Shown here: piece after piece, positions 43,547-52,804 of the stretch
How positions within the stretch are numbered: the first letter of the stretch is position 1
Layout of the letters: every line of letters starts with the position of its first letter
Source: Paenibacillus turpanensis
GTDB taxonomy: Bacteria; Bacillota; Bacilli; Paenibacillales; YIM-B00363
Assembly (NCBI RefSeq): GCF_011421635.1
Contig: NZ_WTLI01000005.1
Location: 62,001-126,000, forward strand
Reading direction: 5' to 3'
DNA length: 64,000 bases
Made by a program: the position numbers and the translations under genes
The notes under the pieces: model-generated
Told to the model about the DNA's origin: nothing
The model's input: only the letters and a program-made list of their open reading frames with translations
Databases searched by the model: none

Positions 43547-44116
43547 TTAAGTATGGGATGCCATCGCATCCGCTTTCGTTGGATGAACGGTACCAAACGG
43601 ATGCTCCGGAGGCGCGTAAATGACATACACCTTTAAAGGCTTATCTCCGGTATTCGTTAAATTGTGCCATTTTCCAGCAGGAACCATAATTGCGAAATCG
43701 TCATAAGCGTTCATTGTAAAATCTAAACGATCCTTCGAATCTCCCATCTCAACAAGGCCCTGGCCTTCTTCGATACGAATAAATTGATCCGTCGTAGGAT
43801 GTACCTCTAAACCGATATCCCCGCCAACCGGAATGCTCATCACGGTTACTTGGAAATGCTCTCCCGTCCATATCGCAGTACGGTACGTAGTGTTTTGTTT
43901 GGTAATTTGTTCGATGTTAACTACAAACGACTGTTTTCCATAGTCTTTAATTTCCTTCCTAGACTGCTCACGAAAGTATTCTCGGTTATACGGAGTCGGA
44001 TACACAGGGGGGTAACTCATTACATATTGGGGGTATGTGTAATAAGGGTACGACGGATACGGTTGCCAAGAGTATGGATACGTTGGGGCTACAGGGCCTT
44101 GAGGATAAACATACAT
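43547..44116 (-). CDS. Cupin protein with Pro/Tyr-rich N-terminus
   Basis: 189 residues. The first 50 are a low-complexity Pro/Tyr stretch (YPYSWQPYPSYPYYTYPQY) without a signal peptide. The rest is a cupin barrel: GGDIGLEVHPTTDQFIRIEEG (motif 1, His/Gln/Glu) and PAGKWHNLTNTGDKPLKVYV (motif 2, His). Similar PY-tailed cupins occur in spore or coat-related contexts of Paenibacillus and Bacillus, which I note only as a possibility. ATG at 44116 with GGAGGG upstream. Single gene with terminator. Confidence 0.8.
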   Translation of the reverse strand: MYVYPQGPVAPTYPYSWQPYPSYPYYTYPQYVMSYPPVYPTPYNREYFREQSRKEIKDYGKQSFVVNIEQITKQNTTYRTAIWTGEHFQVTVMSIPVGGDIGLEVHPTTDQFIRIEEGQGLVEMGDSKDRLDFTMNAYDDFAIMVPAGKWHNLTNTGDKPLKVYVIYAPPEHPFGTVHPTKADAMASHT

Positions 44117-44243
44117 CAGAATTTTTCATTCCCTCCAGTCGAAATTACTCCAACATATGCCCATTTTTCGGATGTGTTCCTAGAGGGTTTCCCGTCGTAT
44201 ATTCCAGCTGGACTTGAAACAAAGGAATCCATGTAAGACAATA

Positions 44244-44286
44244 AAGCCCAAGCTCTTGACGAAGACGTACGCAAGAGCTTGGGCTT
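44244..44286. terminator. Terminator of the TraB-domain gene
   Basis: A perfect 15-bp stem (AAGCCCAAGCTCTTG with CAAGAGCTTGGGCTT) and a 13-nt loop; T-rich on the minus strand after the stem. Confidence 0.8.
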
Positions 44287-44302
44287 CTGAAAATACATGC
44301 AA

Positions 44303-45475
44303 TTATTTCCTAACGACGTCGTAGCCTTTCTCCTCAAGCAGCTTCACGATACCGTCTTCCCCTGGGAAATGGGCAGCGCCGACGACGACGAAGTAGTCCG
44401 CTTCTTCCGGATCGTTGAGAAAGCCTTCGATTTTGTCCGCCATCTGAATATTCCGATCCACCAGCATGGCTTGGTTATACTCTTCATTCTCGGCCATCTC
44501 GCCGATAAGCTCCAGCAGCCCGGCCTCGTCACCCTTTTTCCATACCTTAGCCATTTGATCTACCGTTTCTCCAAGCGAATCGTAGTTTTCTATGGTGGAC
44601 TTCAGCGTAAATTCCTGAAGCTCCTTTGAAAATCCGTTAAACATATTGAGCTGAGACTCGTACGATTCCAATTCGATTAAAGGAATGTCACGTTCCGCCG
44701 CCTTTTGGGTAAAATACAGATCGATGCCGATTTGCGCTTCATATCCTGCTTGCATGGACTGCAGCGTGGCGATCGTCGTTTCGGCAACCCATGGCTTGAA
44801 GCTATCGAGTGCGTTCGTCGCCATTCCGTTCTTCTTCAAAATTTCACCGAGTGCCGTATATGTTTCTTCGGAGATATGATCTTTTAACGTTGTTCCGTTT
44901 TGATACATCCCCAAGCTGCTTACTAGCTTTTGAACTTCCGGGTCCGCCGCCTTGCTTACATCGATCTCCACGCCGAGATACTCTGATTCCGCGAACGCCT
45001 GCTCGAAAGATTCGTGCAATGGGTAGAAGCTGTCGTCGGCGATATGCATGGAGCCTACCAAATATACCTTATCACCGTCATGGCTTACTACTTCCCATAA
45101 AAATCCGCGTGCACCATCTTCGGTCGGAATCGTGGATACAAGCAGAACAGAGTATGAAGCCGCGTCCCATTTTACCTCAAAACCGGCCGCTTCTCCAATT
45201 GCGCGAAGCGGAACGTACGATTCGCCGTTGATTTCCCTCGGCGCCGTCGGCAGCTTGACCGTATCCGCCGAAATGTTCAACGCCTTCAATGTCGGTTCCA
45301 TGGGCACCAGCGTTGTTCCTTCCTCAATAAACGGAGCAACCGCTCCATAATCAACGATCTTGCCGTTAACCAGCACCTCGACCTGATCTGCAGCCGCATA
45401 GGCCGGGACTGCTGCTGCAAGCATCGTCGCAGATAAGAGCGTTACGCTCATTTTTCGAAACAAATGGTTCTTCAA
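44303..45475 (-). CDS. Exported TraB/GumN-family protein with copper amine oxidase-like N-domain
   Basis: 390 residues. Signal peptide about 1-28 (AAVPAYAAADQ). Residues about 30-110 form a CuAO-like stalk (EGTTLVPMEPTLKALNI and GESYVPLRAIGEAAGFEVKWD). Residues about 115-388 form a TraB/GumN domain: VYLVGSMHIADDSFYPL near its start and YFVVVGAAHFPGEDGIVKLLEEKGY at its end. The two His in GSMH and GAAHFPG are the putative metal/catalytic residues of this metalloprotease-like Tiki/TraB fold. Enzymatic activity unproven. Single gene. Confidence 0.88.
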   Translation of the reverse strand: MKNHLFRKMSVTLLSATMLAAAVPAYAAADQVEVLVNGKIVDYGAVAPFIEEGTTLVPMEPTLKALNISADTVKLPTAPREINGESYVPLRAIGEAAGFEVKWDAASYSVLLVSTIPTEDGARGFLWEVVSHDGDKVYLVGSMHIADDSFYPLHESFEQAFAESEYLGVEIDVSKAADPEVQKLVSSLGMYQNGTTLKDHISEETYTALGEILKKNGMATNALDSFKPWVAETTIATLQSMQAGYEAQIGIDLYFTQKAAERDIPLIELESYESQLNMFNGFSKELQEFTLKSTIENYDSLGETVDQMAKVWKKGDEAGLLELIGEMAENEEYNQAMLVDRNIQMADKIEGFLNDPEEADYFVVVGAAHFPGEDGIVKLLEEKGYDVVRK

Positions 45476-45638
45476 AATTCAAAAGCTCCTCTCAAGAATC
45501 TAGTAACCTATTAATTATACCATAATAAGAAATATTTTTCCGGTTCTTTCCACCATGCTTGGGCATACATTGTTTTTAGACTGATATCTATATATAGTAC
45601 AGGGCACTCATATCGTAATCCCTAGAGAGGGTGGAACA

Positions 45639-46397
45639 ATGATAAGCAGTGAAAGTATGAGATTATTAACGATTGCTTTCATCGGAAGTATAATTGGTGG
45701 AATCGGAATCCAAATCGGTTGCGTGATTGCCTTGCTGACAAAGAGGCTCCAAAATCATTTTCAAGCCAAAATGTTCATGATGTGCTCGGGATTACTTTCA
45801 GTCCTCATTGCTCTAGAGTTGATTCCACATGCTTTGGAAAACGGAAACCCTATTCTAGCGATGATTGGCATCGCTTCGGGACTTACCCTTGCCCTGCTTG
45901 TCCATAACCTATACGACAACGTCGTTATCATTTCCCCACCGTTATTAGCTGATCGTGCATTTCAAACTTCACTATTATTATGTATTGCTATTGCGCTTCA
46001 CAATATTCCGGCGGGCGCAGCCATAGGTCTCGCATTGAATCAATCTGTTCATGAAGCAATCCCCATAATTAGTGTGATGATCCTTCACTCGATTCCAGAG
46101 GGATTATTAGTCGCCGTACCCTTAATTGCGTCCCGAAAATATGGGACCGCTCTTCTGTTTCCATTCTTGTTTATCGGATCCGCTACAGGTCTGGGTGTCC
46201 TTTCCGGTGCTGCTCTGCTGTTAAAATACAGTCATGTGTATTCATTTATGTTGAGTATAGCCATTGGAGTCATTATGCATCTCGTTTGTTACGAAATCAC
46301 ACGCCCGGCCCTTAAAAGTCTAGGTATTCGTAAAGGATTGTTATTCTTTGGGCTTGGGGGCCTTCTAAGTTATTTCGGAATCCACTTTCTCCACTAG
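45639..46397 (+). CDS. ZIP family divalent metal transporter
   Basis: 252 residues with eight predicted helices. The metal-binding motifs of helices 4 and 5 are visible: ALHNIPAGAAIGLAL (with Ala where Glu is usual in HNxPEG) and LHSIPEGLLVAVPL. It probably imports zinc or another divalent ion. Start ATG at 45639 follows GAGGGTGG. The His-rich cytoplasmic loop of many ZIPs is missing, as in GufA-type members. It faces cysI tail to tail. No clear Zur or Fur box seen. Confidence 0.85.
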   Translation: MISSESMRLLTIAFIGSIIGGIGIQIGCVIALLTKRLQNHFQAKMFMMCSGLLSVLIALELIPHALENGNPILAMIGIASGLTLALLVHNLYDNVVIISPPLLADRAFQTSLLLCIAIALHNIPAGAAIGLALNQSVHEAIPIISVMILHSIPEGLLVAVPLIASRKYGTALLFPFLFIGSATGLGVLSGAALLLKYSHVYSFMLSIAIGVIMHLVCYEITRPALKSLGIRKGLLFFGLGGLLSYFGIHFLH

Positions 46398-46468
46398 AGT
46401 GAAAAATGGACAACAGGACCCTTCCCACATCGTAGTGATCAACTACATGTGCTTACCGTACATGTGAA

Positions 46469-46511
46469 AAACCCGTAAAAGGACACGTAACCTGTGCCCA
46501 TCTACGGGTTT
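46469..46511. terminator. Terminator between zip and cysI
   Basis: Outer stem AAACCCGTA/TACGGGTTT with an inner GGACAC/GTGCCC helix. TTTTTC follows on the minus strand, so it mainly ends the cysJI transcript and can also act for the ZIP gene. Confidence 0.75.
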
Positions 46512-46525
46512 ACTAAGGATGATTA

Positions 46526-48244
46526 TTACTCGTGGAAGTTAGTACCGTCCGTTGTCGCAGCGATCACACCGGCGCGAACCACAAAGTCGCCGAAGTGCTC
46601 CCCGCTCTCTCTTTCCTTCGCATAGCGAGGTAGTAATACTCCAAGCTCGCGGAGGATTTCTTCCTCGCCGATATTTTCACGATACATCTTACTTAAGCGG
46701 CTGCCGTCAAATGCAGCGCCTAAATACATATTGTATTTGCCCGGCGCTTTTCCGATAAACCCGATTTCACCGAGTGCATGGCGTGCACAGCCGTTCGGGC
46801 AGCCAGTCATACGAATCGTAATTTCTTCGTCCCGCAATCCATTCTCATCCAAAATTCCATCAATTTTGTCGATGAGTACAGGCAGATAACGTTCGGCTTC
46901 GGCCATAGCCAGTCCGCACGTTGGGAGCGCTACGCATGCCATAGAGCTGCGGCGAAGACCGGAATACTGCTTGCCGTCGTTCAGACCATAACGTTCGATC
47001 AGCTCGCTTATCTCTGCCTTCTTTTGCGAAGTAACATTCGCGATAATCAAGTTTTGGTTCGCCGTTAAACGGAAATCACCGGTATGCACCTTTGCGATTT
47101 CACGCAAGCCCGTCATCAGCGGGTAGCCCTCGTAATCCGTGATGCGTCCGCCTTGGACGAACATCGTGAAGTGCCATTTGTCACCGACGCCTTGAACCCA
47201 GCCGTACCGGTCGCCATTATCGTTAAAATGATATGGCTTGGCTTCGCTTAAGGTCCAGCCCAGGCGCTGCTCCAGTTCCGCTTTCACGTTCTCAAGTCCG
47301 AGGCGATCGACGGTATATTTGAAGCGGGCGTTCTTGCGCTGGGAGCGATTGCCGTAGTCGCGCTGAATCATAATGATTTTCTCGGCTACGTCGTAAATCT
47401 GCTCCGGCTTACAGAAGCCGATAACCTTAGCAAGCTGCGGGTAGGTTTCCTTGTCGCCATGCGACATCCCCATTCCACCGCCGATGGCAACGTTAAAGCC
47501 TACAAGGCGATCATCCTCGATAATCGCAATAAAGCCTAAATCCTGTGAATAGACGTCGATATCGTTGGAAGGCGGCACCGCAATGCCGATTTTAAATTTA
47601 CGCGGCAAATAAAGCGGTCCGTACATCGGCTCAACTTCATCCTGCTCCGGAGTTGAAGCCACGAGCTCCTCGTCTAACCAAAGCTCATGATAAGCTCTCG
47701 TTCTTGGCAGCAAATCGTCGCTTAACCGCTTTGCCCATTCATACACCTCGGCATGAATCTCCGATTGGTACGGATTCGGGTTACACATTACGTTACGGTT
47801 TACGTCTCCGCACGCAGCAATCGTATCAAGCAGCGATTGATGGATGGTTTGAATCGTTTTCTTCATGTTCCACTTCAAAATCCCGTGCATCTGGAACGTC
47901 TGCCGTGTCGTCAGCTTCAAGGTGCCATTTCCGTATTTTTGAGCCAACTCATCCATGACGAGCCATTGCCCTGGCTGAGCTACGCCGGCAGGCATACGCA
48001 CGCGCAGCATGAACTGATAAGCAGGCTCAAGCTTTTGCTTCTGCCGCTCGTTGCGCAGATCGCGGTCGTCCTGCAGGTAGCTGCCATGGAACTTCATTAA
48101 TCGGTTATCGTCGTCCGGGATTCCGGCGCTAAGTGGCTCCAGCATTGATGCCTTAAGGCTGCCGCGCAAGTAATTACTTTCGTGTTTAATTCGTTCTACA
48201 TCGCTTGGAGCGCCCTCGGGCCTGCTTAATTTCGTGTTTGCCAT
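46526..48244 (-). CDS. cysI: Sulfite reductase (NADPH) hemoprotein beta subunit
   Basis: 572 residues. It reduces sulfite to sulfide with six electrons at a siroheme coupled to a 4Fe-4S cluster. The cluster Cys lie in [20 protein letters not shown] and [19 protein letters not shown]. The substrate-binding basic motif [14 protein letters not shown] is near residue 100. The usual start ATG at 48244 has GAGGAGATC upstream. Follows cysJ by 28 nt, same operon, and completes assimilatory sulfate reduction with it. Confidence 0.95.
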   Translation of the reverse strand: MANTKLSRPEGAPSDVERIKHESNYLRGSLKASMLEPLSAGIPDDDNRLMKFHGSYLQDDRDLRNERQKQKLEPAYQFMLRVRMPAGVAQPGQWLVMDELAQKYGNGTLKLTTRQTFQMHGILKWNMKKTIQTIHQSLLDTIAACGDVNRNVMCNPNPYQSEIHAEVYEWAKRLSDDLLPRTRAYHELWLDEELVASTPEQDEVEPMYGPLYLPRKFKIGIAVPPSNDIDVYSQDLGFIAIIEDDRLVGFNVAIGGGMGMSHGDKETYPQLAKVIGFCKPEQIYDVAEKIIMIQRDYGNRSQRKNARFKYTVDRLGLENVKAELEQRLGWTLSEAKPYHFNDNGDRYGWVQGVGDKWHFTMFVQGGRITDYEGYPLMTGLREIAKVHTGDFRLTANQNLIIANVTSQKKAEISELIERYGLNDGKQYSGLRRSSMACVALPTCGLAMAEAERYLPVLIDKIDGILDENGLRDEEITIRMTGCPNGCARHALGEIGFIGKAPGKYNMYLGAAFDGSRLSKMYRENIGEEEILRELGVLLPRYAKERESGEHFGDFVVRAGVIAATTDGTNFHE

Positions 48245-48272
48245 TCTCAGTAGATCTCCTCTCAAAACAAAA

Positions 48273-50090
48273 TCAGTATACGTCCCTCTGGTACCGCTTG
48301 TTCTTCTGCATTTCAGCGAGGTATTCTTCCGCTTTCTCTCGGCTCATGCCGCCTTCTTTCTCAATGATATCCACCAATGTTTGATGAACATCCTTAGCCA
48401 TGACCTTGCCGTCACCACAAATATAGAAAGCTGCGCCTTGCTCCAGCCATGCAAACAACTCTTTGCTTTGCTGCAGCATACGGTGCTGCACATAGACCTT
48501 TTCTTCTGTATCACGCGAAAATGCCACATCCATACGGGTAAGCACGCCATCCTTGATCCACCGCTGCCATTCCGTTTGGTACAGGAAGTCCGTAACGAAA
48601 TGCTGATCGCCAAAGAACAGCCAAGCTGGACCGGAAGCGCCAATTTCTTCGCGCTCCTGCATGAATGCCCGGAATGGAGCAATGCCTGTGCCCGGCCCTA
48701 CTAAGATAACCGGCGTACTCGGGTCTTCCGGAAGCTTAAAGTTCGAATTCGGCTGGATGAATACAGAAACGGTATCTCCAGGCTGAAGACGTTCTGCGCA
48801 GAAGATGGAGCATACGCCCTTACGCTGACGTCCATGCGCGTCGTAACGAACCGCACCGATCGTTAGATGCACTTCCTCAGGATTCGCAGCCTGAGAGCTG
48901 GCAATCGAATACAAGCGTGCAGGCATCTTCCGAAGCAGGGACACCACATCTTGGGCGCTTGCCTCTAATGGACCATAGTCACGGATGAAGTCGACAAGAT
49001 CGCGTCCGTGAATGTAGGCCTTGAACTGCTCTCTATTGCCTGCTTCCAGCAGCTCCAACGCTTCCTTGTTTGCTGCCAAAGCGGCTAATTTTTCGAAAAG
49101 CGGTTTGCTTAAAACCGTAAATTCAAAATACTCGATCAGTGCTTGGCGCAGCGGCAGGCGATCTCCTTCTTTATTGATCGTCACCTGCTCATCCGGATTC
49201 CATTTCGTCTGCTCCAGCAGAAGATCCACAAGCGCCGGATCGTTTTGCGGGAACATGCCGAGGCTGTCTCCGGGTTGATATGTGAGACCCGAACCATCAA
49301 GCGACAGCTCGAGATGACGCGTTTCTTTATTGGACCCGCGGCCGTTCAAATTGAGATTTGCCAACACTTCCGCCTGAAAAGGATTTTTTCTGGAATAGGA
49401 CGATTCTACTGCAGCTACAGCTGTCCCTTCCGATACGGTGGGTGCTGCCGCTCCCGCCTGACCTTCTTTTAAGCGGTTAATAACGCTCTGCAGCCATTCC
49501 GCTGCCGGCTCTTCAAAGTCAACGTCGCAATCGACTCGCGGATACAAGCGGGCTGCACCGAGCTCTTCGAGACGGGAATCGAAATCTTTTCCTGTCTTGC
49601 AAAATAACTCGTACGAGCTGTCGCCAATTGATAACACCGAGAAGCTTAGGCCATTCAGCTGCGGTGCCCGCTTGCTGTACAAAAATTCATGGAATGCAAT
49701 CGCATTATCCGGCGGTTCGCCTTCTCCATGTGTACTGACAACGATGAGCAGCTGCTGCACCTTTTTGAGCTGATTCGTTTTAAAATCGCTCATCGACGAA
49801 AGGTTTACTTGAAACCCGTTCGACTCCAAAGCTTTCGCCGTTTTCTTTGCGAGTCCTGCCGCATTGCCGGACTGCGAGCCATACAAGACGGTCACTTCTT
49901 TCGTTGCCGCCGGTACTGCGCTTGGCGCCGTCTGTGCGGCTCCGAGAGTTCCCGAAGCTGCCTGAATCGATGCTGATGCGAGATATCCGCTTAACCAAAT
50001 CTTTTGCGTACCGTCCAATTTCGGAAGAAGTTGATTGAGAAGGTCAACCTGCTCCTGATTAAACGGACTGTTATTCACTTGTAATTGCAA
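48273..50090 (-). CDS. cysJ: Sulfite reductase (NADPH) flavoprotein alpha subunit
   Basis: 605 residues. The flavodoxin domain (about 65-205) opens [16 protein letters not shown] and has [13 protein letters not shown]. The FAD domain includes ARLYSIASS, and the NADPH domain has [18 protein letters not shown] and ends [11 protein letters not shown], typical of CysJ. Moves electrons from NADPH through FAD and FMN to CysI. The TTG at 50090 gives [11 protein letters not shown], aligning with the MQLQV start of Bacillus CysJ; the frame extends to a GTG at 50105. A 16-bp inverted repeat (AGAAAT, 4 nt, ATTTCT) lies at 50207-50222. Confidence 0.95.
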   Translation of the reverse strand: MQLQVNNSPFNQEQVDLLNQLLPKLDGTQKIWLSGYLASASIQAASGTLGAAQTAPSAVPAATKEVTVLYGSQSGNAAGLAKKTAKALESNGFQVNLSSMSDFKTNQLKKVQQLLIVVSTHGEGEPPDNAIAFHEFLYSKRAPQLNGLSFSVLSIGDSSYELFCKTGKDFDSRLEELGAARLYPRVDCDVDFEEPAAEWLQSVINRLKEGQAGAAAPTVSEGTAVAAVESSYSRKNPFQAEVLANLNLNGRGSNKETRHLELSLDGSGLTYQPGDSLGMFPQNDPALVDLLLEQTKWNPDEQVTINKEGDRLPLRQALIEYFEFTVLSKPLFEKLAALAANKEALELLEAGNREQFKAYIHGRDLVDFIRDYGPLEASAQDVVSLLRKMPARLYSIASSQAANPEEVHLTIGAVRYDAHGRQRKGVCSIFCAERLQPGDTVSVFIQPNSNFKLPEDPSTPVILVGPGTGIAPFRAFMQEREEIGASGPAWLFFGDQHFVTDFLYQTEWQRWIKDGVLTRMDVAFSRDTEEKVYVQHRMLQQSKELFAWLEQGAAFYICGDGKVMAKDVHQTLVDIIEKEGGMSREKAEEYLAEMQKNKRYQRDVY

Positions 50091-50263
50091 TTCTCTACAC
50101 CCCACTATGGTTCGATTTACAAAAAAATTGTTGATTGTCGAAATCAGATCATTCTTATAAGATTAATTGCCCTAAAGAAAACTATAACATATATCTTCGG
50201 TTTCATAGAAATAACGATTTCTGATAAGTCCTATGGATGATCCTTATGATTCCAACAAAATAA

Positions 50264-50292
50264 AACAAAAGCCGCCCCATGCCTGAGCGGCT
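50264..50292 (-). terminator. Terminator of the tetR-ykkC-ykkD operon
   Basis: Stem AAGCCGC/GCGGCTT with a TTTTGTTTTATTTT tail on the minus strand. Confidence 0.75.
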
Positions 50293-50367
50293 TCATCGCA
50301 ATATTCGACTCATTCCATGATCCGTCGGAGCGTTGCAGCTCTAACTGATAACGATTCGCCCTGTTAA

Positions 50368-50682
50368 TCAGGAGGTAAGCTTTAAGCCAATGGCAGCTGC
50401 CAGCACCATGCCTATGAACAGGATGCGGCGCCACTCCCTCGATTCACCGAAGAACAGCATGCCCACCACCGCTCCGCCAACCGTGCCGATTCCGGTCCAT
50501 ATGGCATAGGCTGTCCCCATAGGCAGAGTTCTCATCGCAAGACTCAAACATCCGAAGCTTACAATAATACCGGTGAAAAAAAGAAGATAAGCCTTCCGGT
50601 CATGATCCCGCTTGATCCGGTTCATTCCGAGCACTCCAACGACCTCAAACACACCGGCAATCAATAACGTTAGCCATGCCAT
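50368..50682 (-). CDS. ykkD: Small multidrug resistance protein, YkkD-like subunit
   Basis: 104 residues, four helices, with the SMR signature: membrane-embedded Glu in LIAGVFEVVGVLGMN, then PMGTAYAIWTGIGTVGGA. Resembles B. subtilis YkkD, one half of a paired SMR exporter. The start ATG overlaps the stop of the partner gene (TAATG), so they are translationally coupled. In B. subtilis YkkCD exports guanidine-type compounds; here the specificity is inferred from similarity. Confidence 0.85.
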   Translation of the reverse strand: MAWLTLLIAGVFEVVGVLGMNRIKRDHDRKAYLLFFTGIIVSFGCLSLAMRTLPMGTAYAIWTGIGTVGGAVVGMLFFGESREWRRILFIGMVLAAAIGLKLTS

Positions 50683-51026
50683 TAGTGCTCCACCGCCTTT
50701 GAATCCGAGGTGCTGCCGCCTAATAATTTTAAACCTAGCACACCGATTAAAAGTACTGCGATTAACAAAAGCTTGATCAGCTTCACAGGTTCATCAAACA
50801 AAACCATTTCGGCCGCCACTGTTCCAGCTGTGCCAAGGCCGGTAAATACGGCATAAACCGTACCCACAGGTAAATGGGATGACGCTGTAATTATGAGATA
50901 AAACGAGATCACAAGCGAAGCAATCGTTGCCGACCACGTAACCCAATCATGCGCATGTTTAAACCCGATTACCCAAACCACTTCAAACAACGCACCAATA
51001 AATATAAATAACCAACTGCGGTTCAT
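50682..51026 (-). CDS. ykkC: Small multidrug resistance protein, YkkC-like subunit
   Basis: 114 residues with four helices. GALFEVVWVIGFKHAHDW (conserved Glu) and PVGTVYAVFTGLGTAGTV are nearly identical to YkkC. It forms an antiparallel heterodimer with YkkD for proton-coupled efflux of small cations. ATG at 51026 lies 13 nt after the TetR gene stop, with GAGG upstream. Placement behind a TetR gene rather than a guanidine riboswitch is notable. Confidence 0.9.
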   Translation of the reverse strand: MNRSWLFIFIGALFEVVWVIGFKHAHDWVTWSATIASLVISFYLIITASSHLPVGTVYAVFTGLGTAGTVAAEMVLFDEPVKLIKLLLIAVLLIGVLGLKLLGGSTSDSKAVEH

Positions 51027-51039
51027 CCGAGTGCCTCCT

Positions 51040-51621
51040 CTAGTTGTTCCTTACGCCCCGCCAATAAACGTACCAAGCTGCGTCGAGCCTCTTTAGGGAA
51101 CGCTCTAAACCGCCGTACAGCAGCTCAACAAATATGCTATCCAACACTGCAGTAAAGGCGATTGAGGCCTGCTCAACGGAAACAGCGGAATGCAGCTCCC
51201 CCTTCCTTACGGCGGACTCAAAGACGGGCACGAGCAGCTCTCCCATACGATCAAGGTGATGATTGCAATAATCCATAATATCCTTCTCTAAATGCCCGGG
51301 CGGAAAAAAGGCCACTCGCAGAAAAAACTTGGTATCATGCTCTCCCTCATATCGCTTACGGTATTCGTCTATAAAGCCGTACAGGATATGTTCCAGCGAC
51401 AGCATGCTGCTGCGCTTTAGATAGTCCTGAACAAAAAGCATCTCCCTCGCGGCTGCGTCTTGAAATACGGCAAGGAACAATTCATCTTTTCCTTTAAAGT
51501 AATTATAAATCGACTGCTTTTTAATCCCTACTTCTGCAGATATATCAGCAAGGGACGCACCCTCGTAACCCTTTTGCGCGAAATGTCTTAGGGCATGTTC
51601 TCTAATGTGTTCAGCTGTCAT
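51040..51621 (-). CDS. TetR family regulator of the ykkCD-type pump
   Basis: 193 residues. DNA-binding domain at about 1-50 (GASLADISAEVGIKKQSIYNYFKGKDELF) and a helical ligand domain. First gene of a tetR-ykkC-ykkD operon. A 24-bp palindrome overlaps its own -10 element, 16 bp from the start, giving clear autorepression. The same half-site (AAACTNACG) occurs in the promoter of the divergent membrane gene at 51829. Confidence 0.9.
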   Translation of the reverse strand: MTAEHIREHALRHFAQKGYEGASLADISAEVGIKKQSIYNYFKGKDELFLAVFQDAAAREMLFVQDYLKRSSMLSLEHILYGFIDEYRKRYEGEHDTKFFLRVAFFPPGHLEKDIMDYCNHHLDRMGELLVPVFESAVRKGELHSAVSVEQASIAFTAVLDSIFVELLYGGLERSLKRLDAAWYVYWRGVRNN

Positions 51622-51636
51622 CCAATCCCCCCACCA

Positions 51637-51660
51637 AAACTTACGAACGATCGTCAGTTT
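51637..51660. promoter_or_regulatory. TetR operator of the ykkCD operon
   Basis: Arms AAACTTACGA and TCGTCAGTTT around an ACGA spacer, matching with one difference. It overlaps the -10 hexamer of the tetR promoter. Confidence 0.75.
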
Positions 51661-51684
51661 ATCACAAGGTGCATTTCAATGCAA
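51656..51684 (-). promoter_or_regulatory. Promoter of tetR-ykkC-ykkD
   Basis: On the minus strand -35 TTGCAT (51679-51684), a 17-nt spacer and -10 TAAACT (51656-51661). The operator overlaps the -10. Confidence 0.6.
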
Positions 51685-51738
51685 GGTGGATACTGGCGGG
51701 CGAACTTCATTTTTATCCGACCATGCATAAAAAAATAT

Positions 51739-51782
51739 TTGCAAAAACTAACGCCATCAGTTAAACTAATGACGTTAGTTTT
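51739..51782 (+). promoter_or_regulatory. Promoter with 39-bp inverted repeat for the DUF4386-like gene
   Basis: -35 TTGCAA (51739-51744), 17-nt spacer, -10 TAAACT (51762-51767). The promoter is embedded in an inverted repeat with 10-bp outer arms AAAACTAACG (51744) and CGTTAGTTTT (51773). Two 17-bp sub-palindromes each start AACT and end AGTT. Any protein bound here would block RNA polymerase. Confidence 0.65.
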
Positions 51783-51828
51783 GATGAGGTTGATGTTCAT
51801 ATTTGGGAATGTTGAAGGGAGCGAAACC

Positions 51829-52530
51829 ATGATCGTTGAAAAGAAAATTAAGTTTTCCACTGAGCATCTGTTGTTCGTACCGGTTCGCGTTAAGCTTGGA
51901 GCTGTGGCTTTAGCTGTCGCAGGTGTTCTGTTCCTGCTCTACCCTGCATTTCGCCCTTTCTCGGATGAGGCATCCTTACAAGGGGCTCAGGCGTTTGCTT
52001 CCCCAGAGTGGGTCGTATCTCACGTGATGGCGATATTTGCCTTCGTTTTTATGACCATCGGATTAATGGGTCTCAACATCTCTCTTCAAGGAACTAGAGC
52101 TGAACGACTTTCCTTTCGCGGGCTTTTGCTATCCTGGATCGGCACTGGACTGCTATTGCCTTACTACGGTGCGGAGGTTTTCGGCTTGTACGCCATCGGA
52201 TTAGAAGCAATCGGCGAGCAAAATCCTAGCCTGGTCCGCTTGGCACATGATATCCGTTTTGGACCCGGATTCAGCATGATTGTTGGAGGGCTTGTATTGC
52301 TAGCGATCGGTACCATTATTGCCGCCATGGCAGTTTGGAATTCTCGAATTCTATCCAAATGGAGCGGGATTCCTATTGCTTTAGGATTTCTGTTGTACCT
52401 TCCCCAGTATGCCGCAGCACAGCCCGTACGGATTGCGCACGGACTTTTGATTACCATTGGGTGTATATGGATGGCTGCTAGCATGTGGCGTTATACCATG
52501 GTTGAGAAAAATGACAATGAGTCGCTTTAA
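51829..52530 (+). CDS. DUF4386-like integral membrane protein
   Basis: 233 residues with about six membrane helices and no soluble domain. PEWVVSHVMAIFAFVFMTIG and GPGFSMIVGGLVLLAIGTII are representative. ATG at 51829 has GAAGGGAG upstream; the frame extends further upstream without a start signal. Divergent from the TetR-ykkCD operon. The heavy operator suggests drug- or stress-inducible expression. No biochemical role can be assigned. Confidence 0.65.
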   Translation: MIVEKKIKFSTEHLLFVPVRVKLGAVALAVAGVLFLLYPAFRPFSDEASLQGAQAFASPEWVVSHVMAIFAFVFMTIGLMGLNISLQGTRAERLSFRGLLLSWIGTGLLLPYYGAEVFGLYAIGLEAIGEQNPSLVRLAHDIRFGPGFSMIVGGLVLLAIGTIIAAMAVWNSRILSKWSGIPIALGFLLYLPQYAAAQPVRIAHGLLITIGCIWMAASMWRYTMVEKNDNESL

Positions 52531-52668
52531 GCTTACATTACCGCTCTGCCCCTTATATTTGGCATTTTACATTTGATATAAAAAGGAGTATTGGATTTAG
52601 CATTTTTGGAATGAAGCACCTGTATACACGCTGCGTTTTTCTAGATAAAATTAATCTTAAGAATATAT

Positions 52669-52800
52669 CTCTTAGACAAAGGCAAACTTCCCGAAAGAGA
52701 AGGACGCAAAGTTACAGGCCTAAAGTGTTTTTCACTATGGCGGCTGTGCTACCGAAGGGGTAAAAACATGTTTTTTACTCCTCTTAAAAAAAGGAGGGGC
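52669..52800 (+). ncRNA. c-di-GMP-I (GEMM-I) riboswitch with translational expression platform
   Basis: The aptamer runs about 52669-52760. GGCAAAC and GACGCAAAG frame the conserved core. A hairpin with a GAAA tetraloop (52693-52696) faces a canonical tetraloop receptor (CCTAAAG at 52719 and CTATGG at 52735). ACAG/CTGT and CTCTT/AAGGG close the other helices. Downstream, GGGGTAAAAA (52757) can pair with TTTTTACTCC (to 52781). CTCCTCT (52778-52784) can instead pair with the ribosome site GGAGGGG (52793-52799). The two hairpins exclude each other, so ligand binding should change translation of the 95-residue gene. Confidence 0.85.
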
Positions 52801-52804
52801 TGAC

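Noticed and set aside
44116..44337. Minus-strand frame between the PY-rich cupin and the TraB-domain gene
   Set aside because: It crosses the strong terminator at 44244-44286 and has no start signal; regarded as chance.
50231..50434. 67-codon minus-strand frame overlapping ykkD
   Set aside because: It overlaps the ykkD end in another frame and contains the operon terminator; a shadow frame.
51022..51060. Guanidine-I riboswitch before ykkC
   Set aside because: Only 13 nt separate tetR and ykkC, so there is no room for an aptamer, and none is seen upstream of tetR.
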